Source of the DNA: Roseibium salinum
GTDB lineage: Bacteria > Pseudomonadota > Alphaproteobacteria > Rhizobiales > Stappiaceae
NCBI RefSeq assembly: GCF_026240905.1
Contig: NZ_JAPEVI010000003.1
Span: forward strand, 1,674,001 to 1,738,000
Direction of reading: 5' to 3'
DNA length: 64,000 nucleotides
A program made the translations under genes and the position numbers. The notes beneath the pieces are model-generated. The model made no database searches. It saw only the letters and a program-made list of their open reading frames with translations, and was not told the DNA's origin. Shown piece after piece: positions 8,561 to 18,200 of this stretch. Numbering within the stretch: the first letter of the stretch is position 1; every line of letters starts with the position of its first letter.

Positions 8561-10447
8561 ATGTTGCAAATCACGGATCTCACATACCGGATCGGGGATC
8601 GTCTCCTGATCGACAAAGCCAGCGTAACGCTTCCCGGCAAGGCCAAGACCGGGCTGGTGGGGCGCAATGGCGCGGGTAAAACAACGCTCTTCAAGATCAT
8701 CACGGGTGATCTTTCCACCGAGACGGGGTCGGTTCAGACGCCCAAACGCGCCCGCATCGGCCAGGTCGCCCAGGAAGCGCCGGGCACCGAAGACACGCTG
8801 ATGGAAGTCGTCCTCGCCGCCGATACGGAACGCAGCGGCTTGTTGCGCGAAGCGGAAACCGAAACCGATCCGCACCGGATTGCGGAAATCCATACACGCC
8901 TTGCCGATATCGGTTCGCATACCGCAGAGGCCCGTGCCGGGGCGATCCTGTCCGGCCTGGGGTTCGACGCGGCGGCCCAGCAGCGGCCCTGCTCATCCTT
9001 TTCCGGCGGCTGGCGGATGCGTGTCGCCCTGGCAGCGGTCCTGTTCTCGGAGCCGGATCTGCTTCTCCTCGACGAGCCGACCAACTATCTCGACCTGGAA
9101 GGTACGCTCTGGCTGGAAAACTATGTCGCCCGCTACCCGCATCAGGTGCTGCTGATCTCCCACGACCGGGACCTCCTCAACAAGGCGGTCGACAGCATCT
9201 TGCATCTGGACCGCGGCAAGCTGACCTATTATTCCGGCGGCTATGACAGTTTCGACCGTCAACGCCGCGAGGCGATGGTTCTTGCGGAGAAGGCGAAGGA
9301 AAAGCAGGACGCCCAGCGCAAGCACATGCAAGCCTTTGTCGACCGGTTCCGCTACAAGGCCAGCAAGGCGCGCCAGGCACAGTCGCGCCTCAAGATGCTG
9401 GAAAAGATGCAGCCGATTGCAGCGCTGACGGATGAAAGCAGCAAGCCGATCCAAATCCCGGATCCGCAGACCCAGCTCGCCCCGCCAATCCTCAAGCTCG
9501 AAGGCGTCTCCACGGGCTATGGCAGCACCAGGATCCTGTCGCGGCTGACGTTGAATATCGACACGGACGACCGGATCGCCCTGCTTGGGGCCAACGGCAA
9601 CGGCAAGTCCACGTTCGCCAAGCTTATTTCCGGACGCCTCGACGCCATGGAAGGCGAGATCACCAGGGCCTCCAAGCTGAAGATCGCCTTCTTCGCCCAA
9701 CATCAGCTGGATGAGCTGAAGCCGGCGGAAAGCGCGGTCGCGCATGTGCGCACGCTGATGCCGGATGCTCCGGAAGCCAGGGTCAGGGCGCGTGTCGCCC
9801 GCTTCGGCCTGCCGACGGACCGGATGGACACGCCCGCGAAAGATCTTTCAGGGGGCGAGAAAGCCCGGCTCCTGCTTGGTCTGGCGACATTTGACGGCCC
9901 GCATCTGCTCATCCTCGACGAGCCGACCAACCACCTGGACATCGACAGCCGGGAAGCGCTGGTCATGGCGCTCAACGACTTCCAGGGTGCTGTCGTGCTC
10001 ATCAGCCACGACCGCCATCTTGTCGAAGCCTGTGCCGACAGGCTGTGGCTCGTGGCCGATGGCAAGGTTGCCCCCTATGACGGCGACATGGAAGATTACC
10101 GCCGCCTGATCCTGCAAGGCCCGGAAGCGGCCCAGAGAGCCCGTGACAAGGCGGATGCCGAAGAAGCCGAAAAGACCAACTCGCAGAACAAGCGCCGGGA
10201 AGCGGCGCAGAAGCGCAGCCAGCTGAAACCGTTGAAGCAGAAGATCGACGCCGCGGAAAAGGAAATGGCCCGCCTTCGGGAAAAGATCAACAAGCTCGAC
10301 AAGGCGCTGGCCGACCCCGGCTTCTTTACCCGCGAGCCGGAACGGGCCGCCAAGTTCGCCAAGGAACGCGCCTATTGCGAAAGGAAGCTGGTGAAGACGG
10401 AAGAGGAGTGGCTGGAACTCTCCGCTGAATTTGAGGAGGCCAGCTGA
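8561..10447 (+). CDS. ABC-F family ATPase (YheS/Uup type)
   Basis: A soluble ATPase with two fused ABC domains and no membrane segments, 628 residues. Walker A GRNGAGK is at 34-40 and GANGNGKS at 343-350; signatures FSGGW (about 147-151) and LSGGEK; Walker B boxes LLLLDEPTNYLD and LLILDEPTNHLD. The linker between domains is charged, as in the P-site tRNA interaction motif of translation-factor ABC-Fs. The last 100 residues are a Lys/Glu-rich coiled coil, as in Uup/YheS. Expected role is at the ribosome, not transport. The stop overlaps the start of the HAD gene by one base (TGATG), so the two are translationally coupled. Confidence 0.92.
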   Translation: MLQITDLTYRIGDRLLIDKASVTLPGKAKTGLVGRNGAGKTTLFKIITGDLSTETGSVQTPKRARIGQVAQEAPGTEDTLMEVVLAADTERSGLLREAETETDPHRIAEIHTRLADIGSHTAEARAGAILSGLGFDAAAQQRPCSSFSGGWRMRVALAAVLFSEPDLLLLDEPTNYLDLEGTLWLENYVARYPHQVLLISHDRDLLNKAVDSILHLDRGKLTYYSGGYDSFDRQRREAMVLAEKAKEKQDAQRKHMQAFVDRFRYKASKARQAQSRLKMLEKMQPIAALTDESSKPIQIPDPQTQLAPPILKLEGVSTGYGSTRILSRLTLNIDTDDRIALLGANGNGKSTFAKLISGRLDAMEGEITRASKLKIAFFAQHQLDELKPAESAVAHVRTLMPDAPEARVRARVARFGLPTDRMDTPAKDLSGGEKARLLLGLATFDGPHLLILDEPTNHLDIDSREALVMALNDFQGAVVLISHDRHLVEACADRLWLVADGKVAPYDGDMEDYRRLILQGPEAAQRARDKADAEEAEKTNSQNKRREAAQKRSQLKPLKQKIDAAEKEMARLREKINKLDKALADPGFFTREPERAAKFAKERAYCERKLVKTEEEWLELSAEFEEAS

Positions 10448-11148
10448 TGCCGGTCAATATCACCACGCTGGGTTTCGATGCGGATGATACGCTTTGGCAC
10501 ACCGAGCGGCTGTTTCGCCTCACGGAAGAGCGCTTTGCCGGCCTGTTGGCCGACTACACGGACAAGAACCATCTGTCGGAGCGCCTGATCGCCGCCGAAC
10601 GGCGCAACGTGCTGCACTATGGCTATGGCGTGAAGGGGTTCACGCTTTCCATGATTGAAACGGCCCTCGAGGTTACGAACCGGCGAGTGCCTGCGGACGT
10701 GATTGCCGAGATTCTCGAGGCCGGGCGGGAAATGCTCACCCATCCGATCGATCCCCTGCCCCACGTGGAAGAGACCCTGAAGGCGCTGAAACCCAGCTAC
10801 CGCCTTGTGCTGATTACCAAGGGAGACCTTTTCGATCAGGAACGGAAGGTCACTACCTCCGGGCTCGACGTCTATTTCGACGCCATCGAGATCGTTTCCG
10901 AAAAGAGCGACGAAACCTATCGCACCCTGTTTTCCAGGCACGGCACCGGTCCAGCGGAAGCCATGATGGTCGGCAATTCCCTGAAGTCGGACATTCTCCC
11001 GGCGCTGACGGCGGGAGCATTTGGCGTGCATGTGCCCTATGACGTGACCTGGGCCCTGGAGCACGCGGACGAACCGCACGGGATCGAGAGGTTTTACCGG
11101 CTCGACCACATCGGCAAGGTTCCACAACTTCTTGCGAGATTGGCGTAG
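10447..11148 (+). CDS. HAD superfamily hydrolase (YjjG-like)
   Basis: A 233-residue phosphatase-like protein. Motif I is DADDTLW (residues 11-17) with both Asp; motif II is LITKGD; motif III Lys lies in SEKSDE; motif IV is MVGNSLKSDILPA, with the acidic residue present. All catalytic elements are therefore intact. Family members act on nucleotides or small phosphorylated metabolites; the substrate cannot be told from sequence. It overlaps the upstream ABC-F gene by one base and probably shares its transcript. Confidence 0.85.
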   Translation: MPVNITTLGFDADDTLWHTERLFRLTEERFAGLLADYTDKNHLSERLIAAERRNVLHYGYGVKGFTLSMIETALEVTNRRVPADVIAEILEAGREMLTHPIDPLPHVEETLKALKPSYRLVLITKGDLFDQERKVTTSGLDVYFDAIEIVSEKSDETYRTLFSRHGTGPAEAMMVGNSLKSDILPALTAGAFGVHVPYDVTWALEHADEPHGIERFYRLDHIGKVPQLLARLA

Positions 11149-11478
11149 GAGAAGATTACTCAAGGTTAGATAGTTTAAACACCCCTCGTCGGAAGTGCGT
11201 AGTCAACATCTCCCTCACTGTTCAAATTTTGTTTAAATTTGTTTGTAAACTACAATGAAATTCAAATCATAGTTGACCTATTAATATTCGGATAACCACA
11301 ACCCGAAACCCTCCGCTTTCCTTACTGATTCGTTTCATTTGGTGTGGAAGACATCAAAACCTGACGTGTTTTACTTTCTGAACGCTTGGAGTCTCAGCCC
11401 GTGTTTGTCGTGACGGGGCAGGGTTTCCGGGTAAGGAATTCTTCAATCCGAAGTTCAGGACGCACGTAAGGACACCCC
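11149..11478 (+). other. AT-rich intergenic region with possible promoter elements
   Basis: This 330-base gap is clearly richer in A/T than its surroundings. It contains an inverted repeat CAAATTT/AAATTTG (11223-11229 and 11235-11241), a TTGACC near 11273, and AAGGA just before the next ATG. No gene or RNA is recognisable. It is probably the regulatory region of the secreted protein at 11479. Confidence 0.4.
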
Positions 11479-12804
11479 ATGGCTTTGACAAGAAAAATAA
11501 CCCTCATGATTGGCGCGGCCGCGCTTGTTGTTACGCCTGCACTGGCACCTGACTTGCCGTTCTCCTTTGCTCCCGCTGACAAGGCTTTTGCGAAAAACGG
11601 CAATGGCGGCGGGAATGGCAACGGTGGCGGCAACGGCAACGGTGGCGGAAATTCCGGCGGCAACGGAGGCAACTCCGGCGGGAACGGCAATTCCGGCGGC
11701 GGCGGCAAGTCCGCATCGAAAGGCTCCGGCGGATCCGGCGTCTCCAACCGCGGCAACGGAAGCAAACAGGCCAGTAACGGCAACGGCGGCGGCGGCGTCG
11801 GCGCTTTCCTGAATTCCGTCTTCGGGACGAAAGACAGCCCGTCCTCGTCACGCAAGTCCTCGTCGGCCTCCTCACGCAAATCCTCGTCGGGCGGCGCACG
11901 CAACACTGCTTCGCGCGGCTCCGGAAAAGCCGATACGCATCGTTTGTCCAAGACAGAGCGGGCCACGCTCGCCAGCGTCGACGTGACCCCATCGGTCAAT
12001 CCCGTTGGCAAGGAGAAGAACCTCAACGCCAGGCTCGGCCGGCTCAACTCGTTGAAGCGGAATTATAACGCCTATATCAATTCCAATGATCCGCACCTCG
12101 CCTCGGTCGTCGACTATATCGGCGCGTCCATCGAGTATCAGAAGGCCCAGGAAGCGTTCGACGTTCTGGCGGAAGAATTCGACGCAGCGCGGACGTCTCT
12201 GCTGGCATCTCTCGAAGGGATCGAGGGTTTTGAAGATTTGACCGTTGACGATCTAAGCTCCGAAGAATTGGCTGCAGACATTGCCAGCCAGATCGACGCA
12301 CTGGAAGCGGAACTCAAGGCTCTTGGAGAGCCGGTTGCCCCTGAAGAAGTCGTCGACCCCGCTGAAGTAACCGATGGCGAGGAAGTCGTCGACCCCGTCG
12401 AGGAACTGACAACCGAAGAGCAAATCGCGGCGCTGCAGGCGGAAATCGACACCTTGAACGGAATTCTTGAAAGCCCGGAATTCACCGATTACCAGACGAT
12501 CGAAGAAACTTATAGCACAGCGGAAGGTGAGCTCGCCGAACTTGAAGCGGACGCCTCCCGGGGAGCACTTCAGGACGCCCTGGAAAGCATGATCAACAAC
12601 GATCGTCCGGTCGATGATGAAATGGTCGACTGGGCGACAGAGGTTCTGGAGGGTAAGACCCAGGAAATCCGTGAGGCAACTGAAGAAACGGGGGACGAAA
12701 CCGATCCCCTCGCGACTGATGACGTTGCCGATACGGAAGGCTCGGACACATCCGATCCGGAAGTCTTAGAGGAAGAGCTTCGCCTGACCGACGCAGGACA
12801 GTAA
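11479..12804 (+). CDS. secreted Gly/Asn-rich and acidic protein of unknown function
   Basis: I do not recognise a characterised family. The 441-residue protein has a signal-like start (LMIGAAALVVTPALA), then about 60 residues of Gly/Asn/Ser repeats (NGNGGG units, residues 40-105), a Ser/Arg/Lys-rich stretch (SSSRKSSSASSRKSSS), and a compact segment LGRLNSLKRNYNAYINSNDPH (split here across about 173-193) that looks like the conserved core. The C-terminal half is strongly acidic with predicted coiled coil (ALQAEIDTLNGIL) and a repeated EEVVDP motif. The layout suggests a surface or periplasmic protein. Hypothetical proteins with such a core occur in other alphaproteobacteria. AAGGA precedes the ATG. 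Confidence 0.65.
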   Translation: MALTRKITLMIGAAALVVTPALAPDLPFSFAPADKAFAKNGNGGGNGNGGGNGNGGGNSGGNGGNSGGNGNSGGGGKSASKGSGGSGVSNRGNGSKQASNGNGGGGVGAFLNSVFGTKDSPSSSRKSSSASSRKSSSGGARNTASRGSGKADTHRLSKTERATLASVDVTPSVNPVGKEKNLNARLGRLNSLKRNYNAYINSNDPHLASVVDYIGASIEYQKAQEAFDVLAEEFDAARTSLLASLEGIEGFEDLTVDDLSSEELAADIASQIDALEAELKALGEPVAPEEVVDPAEVTDGEEVVDPVEELTTEEQIAALQAEIDTLNGILESPEFTDYQTIEETYSTAEGELAELEADASRGALQDALESMINNDRPVDDEMVDWATEVLEGKTQEIREATEETGDETDPLATDDVADTEGSDTSDPEVLEEELRLTDAGQ

Positions 12805-12822
12805 GCGAAGTCGGGCGGGCGG

Positions 12823-13218
12823 TTATCCGTCCGCCCGTTCAACCGGCCCGCGCTGCTTCACCCAATCGACAAATCCATTCGTCAGGTGGGCGGCTTCGAA
12901 ACCCATATCCTTCAAGGTGGCCACAGCAAGTGCCGACCGCCATCCGGCGGCACAATGGAAGATGAAGCGTTTGTCCTCGGCAAAAATCTCCTTGAAGTAC
13001 GGGCTTTCCGGATCAACCCAGAATTCCAGCATGCCGCGCGGGCAGTGAAAGCTGCCGGGGATAAAGCCTGAGTGTTTGCGCTCGCGGATGTCGCGCAGAT
13101 CGACAAACACGACATCGGGGCGACCGGCGAGCGCAATTGCGTCGGCCGTTTCGACCTCCTCGATGCGCGCCTTCGCGCTTTTCACCATGTCTTCGGACGA
13201 GAGTTTCAGTTTTCTCAT
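12823..13218 (-). CDS. rhodanese-like domain protein
   Basis: A single-domain rhodanese of 131 residues, cytosolic. The catalytic loop CAAGWRSA places the nucleophilic Cys at residue 89; the conserved VDLRD is at about 39-43 and GSFHCPRGMLEFW follows. Such proteins carry persulfide sulfur; the acceptor is unknown. A GC hairpin (CGGGCGG/CCGCCCG, 12816-12837) spans its stop codon and the gap to the convergent gene, and may end both transcripts, but lacks a T-run. Confidence 0.85.
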   Translation of the reverse strand: MRKLKLSSEDMVKSAKARIEEVETADAIALAGRPDVVFVDLRDIRERKHSGFIPGSFHCPRGMLEFWVDPESPYFKEIFAEDKRFIFHCAAGWRSALAVATLKDMGFEAAHLTNGFVDWVKQRGPVERADG

Positions 13219-13241
13219 TGTTTCCCTCCTGACGGGCGGCT

Positions 13242-13694
13242 TCAGGCTTTCCGGTCCCAGCCGCCTGACTGCGTCTGCTGCCAGTAGGCAACCTCGAAGC
13301 CTTCGTCCTTTGCCTCTTTCCAGCGCTGCCGGGCTTCCTGGACCGCGTCCTGATCGTTGCCGTCGAAGATGTAGATAGCGCGCTTGTAGGGCGAAAGAGG
13401 CGGCGGCTGCGCCCGGTCCACCAGAAAGCGGACATCTGCCTCATTCGGGTTGTCGTCACCCGCCGTCAGATAGATCGGCTGATGTTCGGCATACCCATCC
13501 GCCCTGGTGCCATGGGGCAGGAAGCTGTCATCGGCGTAGGTCCACAAATGCGCATCGAGAGCGTTGCAGCGCTCTTCCGTGCCGGTCTGCACCACGACCT
13601 TCCAGCTCCGCTCCAGGCATTTCAGCAACAGCTGCGGCAGCGCGGTTTCGAGCGGTTTATGCAGAAGGTGGTAAAACACGACTTCAGTGGTCAT
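13242..13694 (-). CDS. holC: DNA polymerase III subunit chi
   Basis: A 150-residue protein starting MTTEVVFYHLLHKPLETALP, typical of chi, with the conserved stretch LDAHLWTYADDSFLPHG and later IYIFDGNDQDAVQEAR. Chi links the clamp loader to single-stranded DNA-binding protein. The frame is open 25 codons upstream, but family members start at this ATG. Proximity to pepA is the usual alphaproteobacterial arrangement. Confidence 0.93.
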   Translation of the reverse strand: MTTEVVFYHLLHKPLETALPQLLLKCLERSWKVVVQTGTEERCNALDAHLWTYADDSFLPHGTRADGYAEHQPIYLTAGDDNPNEADVRFLVDRAQPPPLSPYKRAIYIFDGNDQDAVQEARQRWKEAKDEGFEVAYWQQTQSGGWDRKA

Positions 13695-13992
13695 CGGCGG
13701 TTCCGGCGGTGGATAGGCTCGTTCACGCGAGCGCAGGTTATTCCAAGCGTCATTTCGGCCTTTCCACACTTCACGTCAGAAGTTCCCCAGGGGCACTGGT
13801 GCAGCGGTGCAACAGCTGGCCGGTCAAATTGCGGGAACGGCAACCCCACCATAGACAGACCACGAGACTCGTATCATTAACCCTTCGCAAATGTCGATTG
13901 ACTAGGGTTTCGACCCGGGGACGATCCAAGGATCATTTGATTTCGAGCTGGTGAGCGGTTTTCCCGAACCGGCTTTGCGAGGGGATTTGTGA

Positions 13993-14109
13993 ATGCTTGC
14001 ACGTGTCGTTGTGTTTTTTGCGCTTGTGGTTGCCGTTGCCGGCGCCACGCTTGGAATGGGATTTCTTGTCGAACCGGCGACCGCCTGCCAGACATACAAA
14101 ACCTGCTGA
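13993..14109 (+). CDS. 38-residue single-helix exported or membrane peptide
   Basis: A short reading frame, MLARVVVFFALVVAVAGATL and onward, ending in CQTYKTC. Residues 4-25 form one hydrophobic helix; the tail has two Cys four residues apart. Support for a real gene: GAGGGG lies about 8 bases before the ATG, and a 12-pair terminator begins 21 bases after the stop. It is antiparallel to its neighbours. Function unknown; the shape resembles small envelope-located peptides. No homologue recognised. Confidence 0.5.
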   Translation: MLARVVVFFALVVAVAGATLGMGFLVEPATACQTYKTC

Positions 14110-14130
14110 AAACACGGTAAAACGAACCGG

Positions 14131-14157
14131 AAAAACCCGCCGCAACGGCGGGTTTTT
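14131..14157. terminator. bidirectional rho-independent terminator
   Basis: AAAAACCCGCCG pairs perfectly with CGGCGGGTTTTT around a CAA loop, giving a T-tract on either strand. It can end both the small plus-strand gene at 13993 and the minus-strand pepA, whose stop is at 14175. Confidence 0.92.
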
Positions 14158-14174
14158 CGCTTTGTATGGACTGA

Positions 14175-15674
14175 TCAGTTTTCGTAATGATCGGCCACGA
14201 GCTGGCTGAGCAGGCGAACGCCATAGCCGGACGCCCAGCTCTGGCAGATATCGTCCTTTGGTGCACCGAAGGCGGTTCCGGCAACATCCAGATGCGCCCA
14301 GGGCACGTCATTGGCGAAGCGCTGCAGGAACTGGGCAGCCGTGATCGACCCGGCCCAGCGGCCGCCGGTGTTCTTGACATCCGCATTGGGCGTATCGATC
14401 AGCTTGTCGTAGTCCTTGGAAAGCGGCAGGCGCCACAGCGGCTCGCCACTCGCCTTTGCCGCCGCCAGCAATTTGTCTGCGAGTTCGTCATTGTTGGAGA
14501 ACAGCCCGGCATTCAGGTTGCCGAGCGCCACGAGTACGGCACCCGTCAGCGTCGCCAGGTCGATCATGATCGCCGGCTTGTATTCTTTCTGGGTGTACCA
14601 GAGCGCGTCCGCCAGAACGAGGCGGCCTTCCGCATCCGTGTTGAGGATCTCGATCGTGGTGCCCGACATGGCGGTGACGATATCGCCGGGCCGCTGTGCG
14701 TTGCCGTCCGGCATGTTTTCGACAAGGCCGATCACGCCGATCACGTTGGCCTTTGCCTTGCGCGCGGCAATGGCATGCATGGCACCGATGACAGCGGCCG
14801 CGCCGCCCATGTCGCCCTTCATGTCCTCCATGCCCGCGGCCGGCTTGATGGAGATGCCGCCGGTGTCGAACACCACACCCTTGCCGACAAGCGCGACTGG
14901 AGCGGTCCCCTTCTTGCCGCCATTCCAGCGCATGATCGCCAGACGGGGCGGACGGACCGACCCCTGGGAGACGCCGAGCAGGGCCGCCATCTTCAGCTTT
15001 TTCATTTCCTTTTCGCCGAGGACTTCAACCTCGACGCCGAGCTTTTCCAGCTCTTGTGCCTTTTGGGCGAATTCCACTGGTCCGAGCACGTTGGCCGGTT
15101 CGTTGACAAGATCGCGTGCCAGGATCACACCGTCCGCGATGGCCTCCGCAGTCCCCCAGGCTTTTTTGGCCTTCCTCGGGTCTGAGACGGCCAGGCTGAG
15201 CTTCAGGTCCTTGTCGCCTTCGTCATCTTTTTTCTTGGTCTTGTATCTGTCGAACGCATAGGCGCGCAGCTTCGCACCCATTGCGAATTCGGCCGCATCC
15301 TCGGCCGTGATCTCCGCGCCTTCCGGAACATCGAGCAATACCGTTGCCGCTTCCGCCTTGGCCTTCTGAAGCTCGGCGAGCACGGCGCCGCCAAAGGCGC
15401 GCCAGTCGTCTTTCGTCAGTTCGGAAGGCTTGCCAAGGCCGAACACGATCAGCCGGTCCAGGCCAAGTCCACGAGGAGCGACCAGGTCGAGGCTTGTCTT
15501 CTTCTTGCCCGAGAATCCGGCTATCCCCGCCACACGTTGCAACCCGCCCTCGACACCGGAAACGACCTCCCCCGCGCCGGGTCCCACACTCAGGTCTTCG
15601 CCGGCCAGGATCACGGCGACGCCCGACTTCGGAGCGTCTGCTTTTACAAATGAGATTTTCGCAAGTTTGATCAT
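14175..15674 (-). CDS. pepA: leucyl aminopeptidase
   Basis: A 499-residue M17 cytosolic aminopeptidase with two metal ions. The signature [14 protein letters not shown] is present, as is [16 protein letters not shown], which carries the metal-binding Lys and Asp, and [11 protein letters not shown]. Length matches the family. PepA in some bacteria also binds DNA; nothing here addresses that. It has its own terminator on the 3' side and is transcribed divergently from lptF. Confidence 0.97.
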   Translation of the reverse strand: MIKLAKISFVKADAPKSGVAVILAGEDLSVGPGAGEVVSGVEGGLQRVAGIAGFSGKKKTSLDLVAPRGLGLDRLIVFGLGKPSELTKDDWRAFGGAVLAELQKAKAEAATVLLDVPEGAEITAEDAAEFAMGAKLRAYAFDRYKTKKKDDEGDKDLKLSLAVSDPRKAKKAWGTAEAIADGVILARDLVNEPANVLGPVEFAQKAQELEKLGVEVEVLGEKEMKKLKMAALLGVSQGSVRPPRLAIMRWNGGKKGTAPVALVGKGVVFDTGGISIKPAAGMEDMKGDMGGAAAVIGAMHAIAARKAKANVIGVIGLVENMPDGNAQRPGDIVTAMSGTTIEILNTDAEGRLVLADALWYTQKEYKPAIMIDLATLTGAVLVALGNLNAGLFSNNDELADKLLAAAKASGEPLWRLPLSKDYDKLIDTPNADVKNTGGRWAGSITAAQFLQRFANDVPWAHLDVAGTAFGAPKDDICQSWASGYGVRLLSQLVADHYEN

Positions 15675-15920
15675 TCGTCGGTCCTATTGATTTTGCATCT
15701 TGTGTAGGCGGGTGCCCAGGCGGTAGAGAGGCGTTGCCTCCTATCCTTGGCGTTGCAGCTTTCACGCCAAATCATGGGGTTTCAACAGCTTTCCGGCAAG
15801 GGCCGCAAAATTTAATGTATATTTACCATTCTTATTCACGGCCCGTTCACCACATTCCGTGTTATTCGGACCTGGGCTGAATTGTAGTCAATTTTACAAG
15901 GGACAAGTTCCGGCACCGTT

Positions 15921-17105
15921 ATGAAAACGATCGAACGATACATCGTCCGCCGGACTGTCTATGCATTCACCCTCACCATTGCGGCAATGACGGGTGTTGT
16001 CTGGGCCACGCAGGCGTTGCGCCAACTGGATCTGGTGACTTCCAAGGGGCAGACGATCGTCCAGTTTATCGGCATTACCATCCTTGCCCTGCCGTTCCTG
16101 ATCGTCATCGTCGCCCCTTTTGCTCTCATGATCGCGCTCATCCTGGTGCTCAACGCGCTGTCCGGCGACAGCGAACTGATCGTGATCGACGCCAGTGGCG
16201 GTTCCCGGTTTCTGGTGCTGAGACCGGTGATGATTTTTTCTACGGTGGTCATGCTGCTCACAGCCAGCATGTCGCTCTATTTCGCCCCCATGGGGCTTGC
16301 CCAGCTCAGAACCGAGATTACACGGGTGCGGGCCGACCTCGTCGCCAACATCGTCAAGCCGGGCCGTTTCATCACCGTGGAAGACGGCCTGACGTTCCAC
16401 ATCCGCAACCGGTCGGGCAAAGGCACCCTGGACGGCCTTCTGCTGCATGACACCCGGGATGCGGAAACCGCCTTCACCTATCAGGCCGATACGGGGTTGA
16501 TCGTCGAAGCGGCCGACCGGACGCTGCTCGTAATGCAAAACGGCACCATCCAGCGTCGCCCCAAACAGGAAGGCGATATCTCGATCGTCCGGTTTCAGTC
16601 CTATGCCTTTGACCTTTCCAACCTGATACCGGAGGCCGGAGAGCCGGTCTTCAAGGCGAGTGAACGAACAACCACCAATCTCCTGTCGCCCGGCCGCAAT
16701 GACGCCTATGCGCTGAAAAATCCGGAAAAGCTGACGACGGAACTTCATGAACGCTTCAGCCAGCCGCTCTATTGCATCGCTTTCGGGCTCATCGTCTTCG
16801 CCTATCTCGGCAAGGCCCGCACCACACGCCAGAGCCGAGGCCTGGCAGTTGTGGCCGCGATTGCGTCTTGCGTTCTGCTGAGAACGGCCGGTTTTGGAGT
16901 AACCGCCATATCGGGCGGCTCGACGGCTCTTGTCGGCCTGCTTTACGCGGTTCCGGTCTCGGCATCCGCACTGGCCCTCATCTCCGCCTTCAGGGAGCAG
17001 AGACGCCAACCGAAATGGCTGACCAATCTGCAGTTGGCGGTACAAGAGCGGATCGATGCCCTGGTTGATCGTCTGCATAACCGGCGGACGGGAGGCGCGG
17101 CCTAA
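15921..17105 (+). CDS. lptF: LPS export ABC transporter permease LptF
   Basis: A 394-residue YjgP/YjgQ-type permease with an N-terminal helix cluster (MKTIERYIVRRTVYAFTLTI), a periplasmic beta-rich middle, and three C-terminal helices. With LptG and the LptB ATPase it extracts lipopolysaccharide from the inner membrane. Being first of two adjacent permeases and the longer, it is LptF by convention. The stop overlaps the lptG start (TAATG), so the pair is coupled. lptB and lptC are not in this window. Confidence 0.93.
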   Translation: MKTIERYIVRRTVYAFTLTIAAMTGVVWATQALRQLDLVTSKGQTIVQFIGITILALPFLIVIVAPFALMIALILVLNALSGDSELIVIDASGGSRFLVLRPVMIFSTVVMLLTASMSLYFAPMGLAQLRTEITRVRADLVANIVKPGRFITVEDGLTFHIRNRSGKGTLDGLLLHDTRDAETAFTYQADTGLIVEAADRTLLVMQNGTIQRRPKQEGDISIVRFQSYAFDLSNLIPEAGEPVFKASERTTTNLLSPGRNDAYALKNPEKLTTELHERFSQPLYCIAFGLIVFAYLGKARTTRQSRGLAVVAAIASCVLLRTAGFGVTAISGGSTALVGLLYAVPVSASALALISAFREQRRQPKWLTNLQLAVQERIDALVDRLHNRRTGGAA

Positions 17106-18166
17106 TGCTCGGGCGCACTCTGACCGTCTATTTCTCTGGCCGCTTCCTGAAAGCCATTCTCGGTCTTTTCCTGTTTGCCGCCGTCCTGATCTATCTCTTC
17201 GACGTTCTGGAACTCGTGCGCCGTGGTGGCGACCGGGAAGGATTTTCCGTGCTCCGGGTGGCGCTGATTTCCGTGTTGCGCGTTCCTCTTCTGCTGGAAC
17301 AGGTCATTCCGTTTACGGTCCTGTTCGGCTCTATAGCCGCCTTCGTCACCTTGAGCCGCGGCCTTGAGCTTGTTGTGACAAGGGCGTCCGGTGTTTCCGT
17401 GTGGCAGTTCTGCATGCCCGCGATCACCGTCGGCATCGCACTCGGCATTCTGTCCATCACGATCTACAATCCCGCGGCCGTCTGGTTTCAACAGAAATCG
17501 GACGAAGCCGCCGCCGGCCTCTTCGGCACGGAGGAGAGCTTCCTACTGCAGAATTCCAACGACGTCTGGGTGCGCCAGGACGGGCTCGACGGGGAATCGG
17601 TGCTGCTTGCCAAGCAGCTTCTGGATGGCGGAACGCGGCTCATGGGTGTCACCGTTTTCACCTTCGACAAGGACGGCACTTTCCGGGAGCGCATCGAAGC
17701 CAAGCAGGCGCGGCTCGGACACGAGATCTGGTATCTGGACGATGCCATCGTCTACACCACCGAGCAGGATCCACAATATTACGGGCGCTATCAGGTCAGC
17801 ACGTTCTTGACCGCAACCGAAGTGCGCGAAAGCATCGGCTCTCCCGAATCGATTTCCTTCTGGAACCTGCCTCGTTTCATCGAACTGGCGAGAAACGCAG
17901 GGTTACCCGCCTATCGGTATAATTTGCAGTATCAGACATTGCTGGCGCGACCACTTCTTTTGGTTGCGATGATTTTGATCGCAGCAGCAGTTTCCCTTAA
18001 AGTTTCGAGGTTTGGCGGGCTGGGGACGATGATTCTGGGTGGAATCCTGTCCGGGTTCGTGCTTTACGTTCTAACCGAGCTTGCCAAGGACTTTGGGGGC
18101 GCTGGCATCGTCCCTCCCTGGTGGCCGCCTGGGCGCCCGGAATATTTGGAGTACTTATGGGTTTGA
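17105..18166 (+). CDS. lptG: LPS export ABC transporter permease LptG
   Basis: A 353-residue inner-membrane permease, partner of LptF. It begins MLGRTLTVYFSGRFLKAILG, with helices near residues 15-35, 60-85 and 95-120, a soluble periplasmic part, and three C-terminal helices. It overlaps lptF by one base and is followed after 34 bases by lptD, so the inner- and outer-membrane ends of the LPS bridge are probably made from one transcript. Confidence 0.93.
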   Translation: MLGRTLTVYFSGRFLKAILGLFLFAAVLIYLFDVLELVRRGGDREGFSVLRVALISVLRVPLLLEQVIPFTVLFGSIAAFVTLSRGLELVVTRASGVSVWQFCMPAITVGIALGILSITIYNPAAVWFQQKSDEAAAGLFGTEESFLLQNSNDVWVRQDGLDGESVLLAKQLLDGGTRLMGVTVFTFDKDGTFRERIEAKQARLGHEIWYLDDAIVYTTEQDPQYYGRYQVSTFLTATEVRESIGSPESISFWNLPRFIELARNAGLPAYRYNLQYQTLLARPLLLVAMILIAAAVSLKVSRFGGLGTMILGGILSGFVLYVLTELAKDFGGAGIVPPWWPPGRPEYLEYLWV

Positions 18167-18200
18167 CGATTCTCTTGCATCAGGAAGACGGTTAAGAGCT

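Noticed and set aside
13695..13992. tRNA or small RNA in the holC-small ORF gap
   Set aside because: No cloverleaf, T-loop motif or terminator-ended hairpin is visible.
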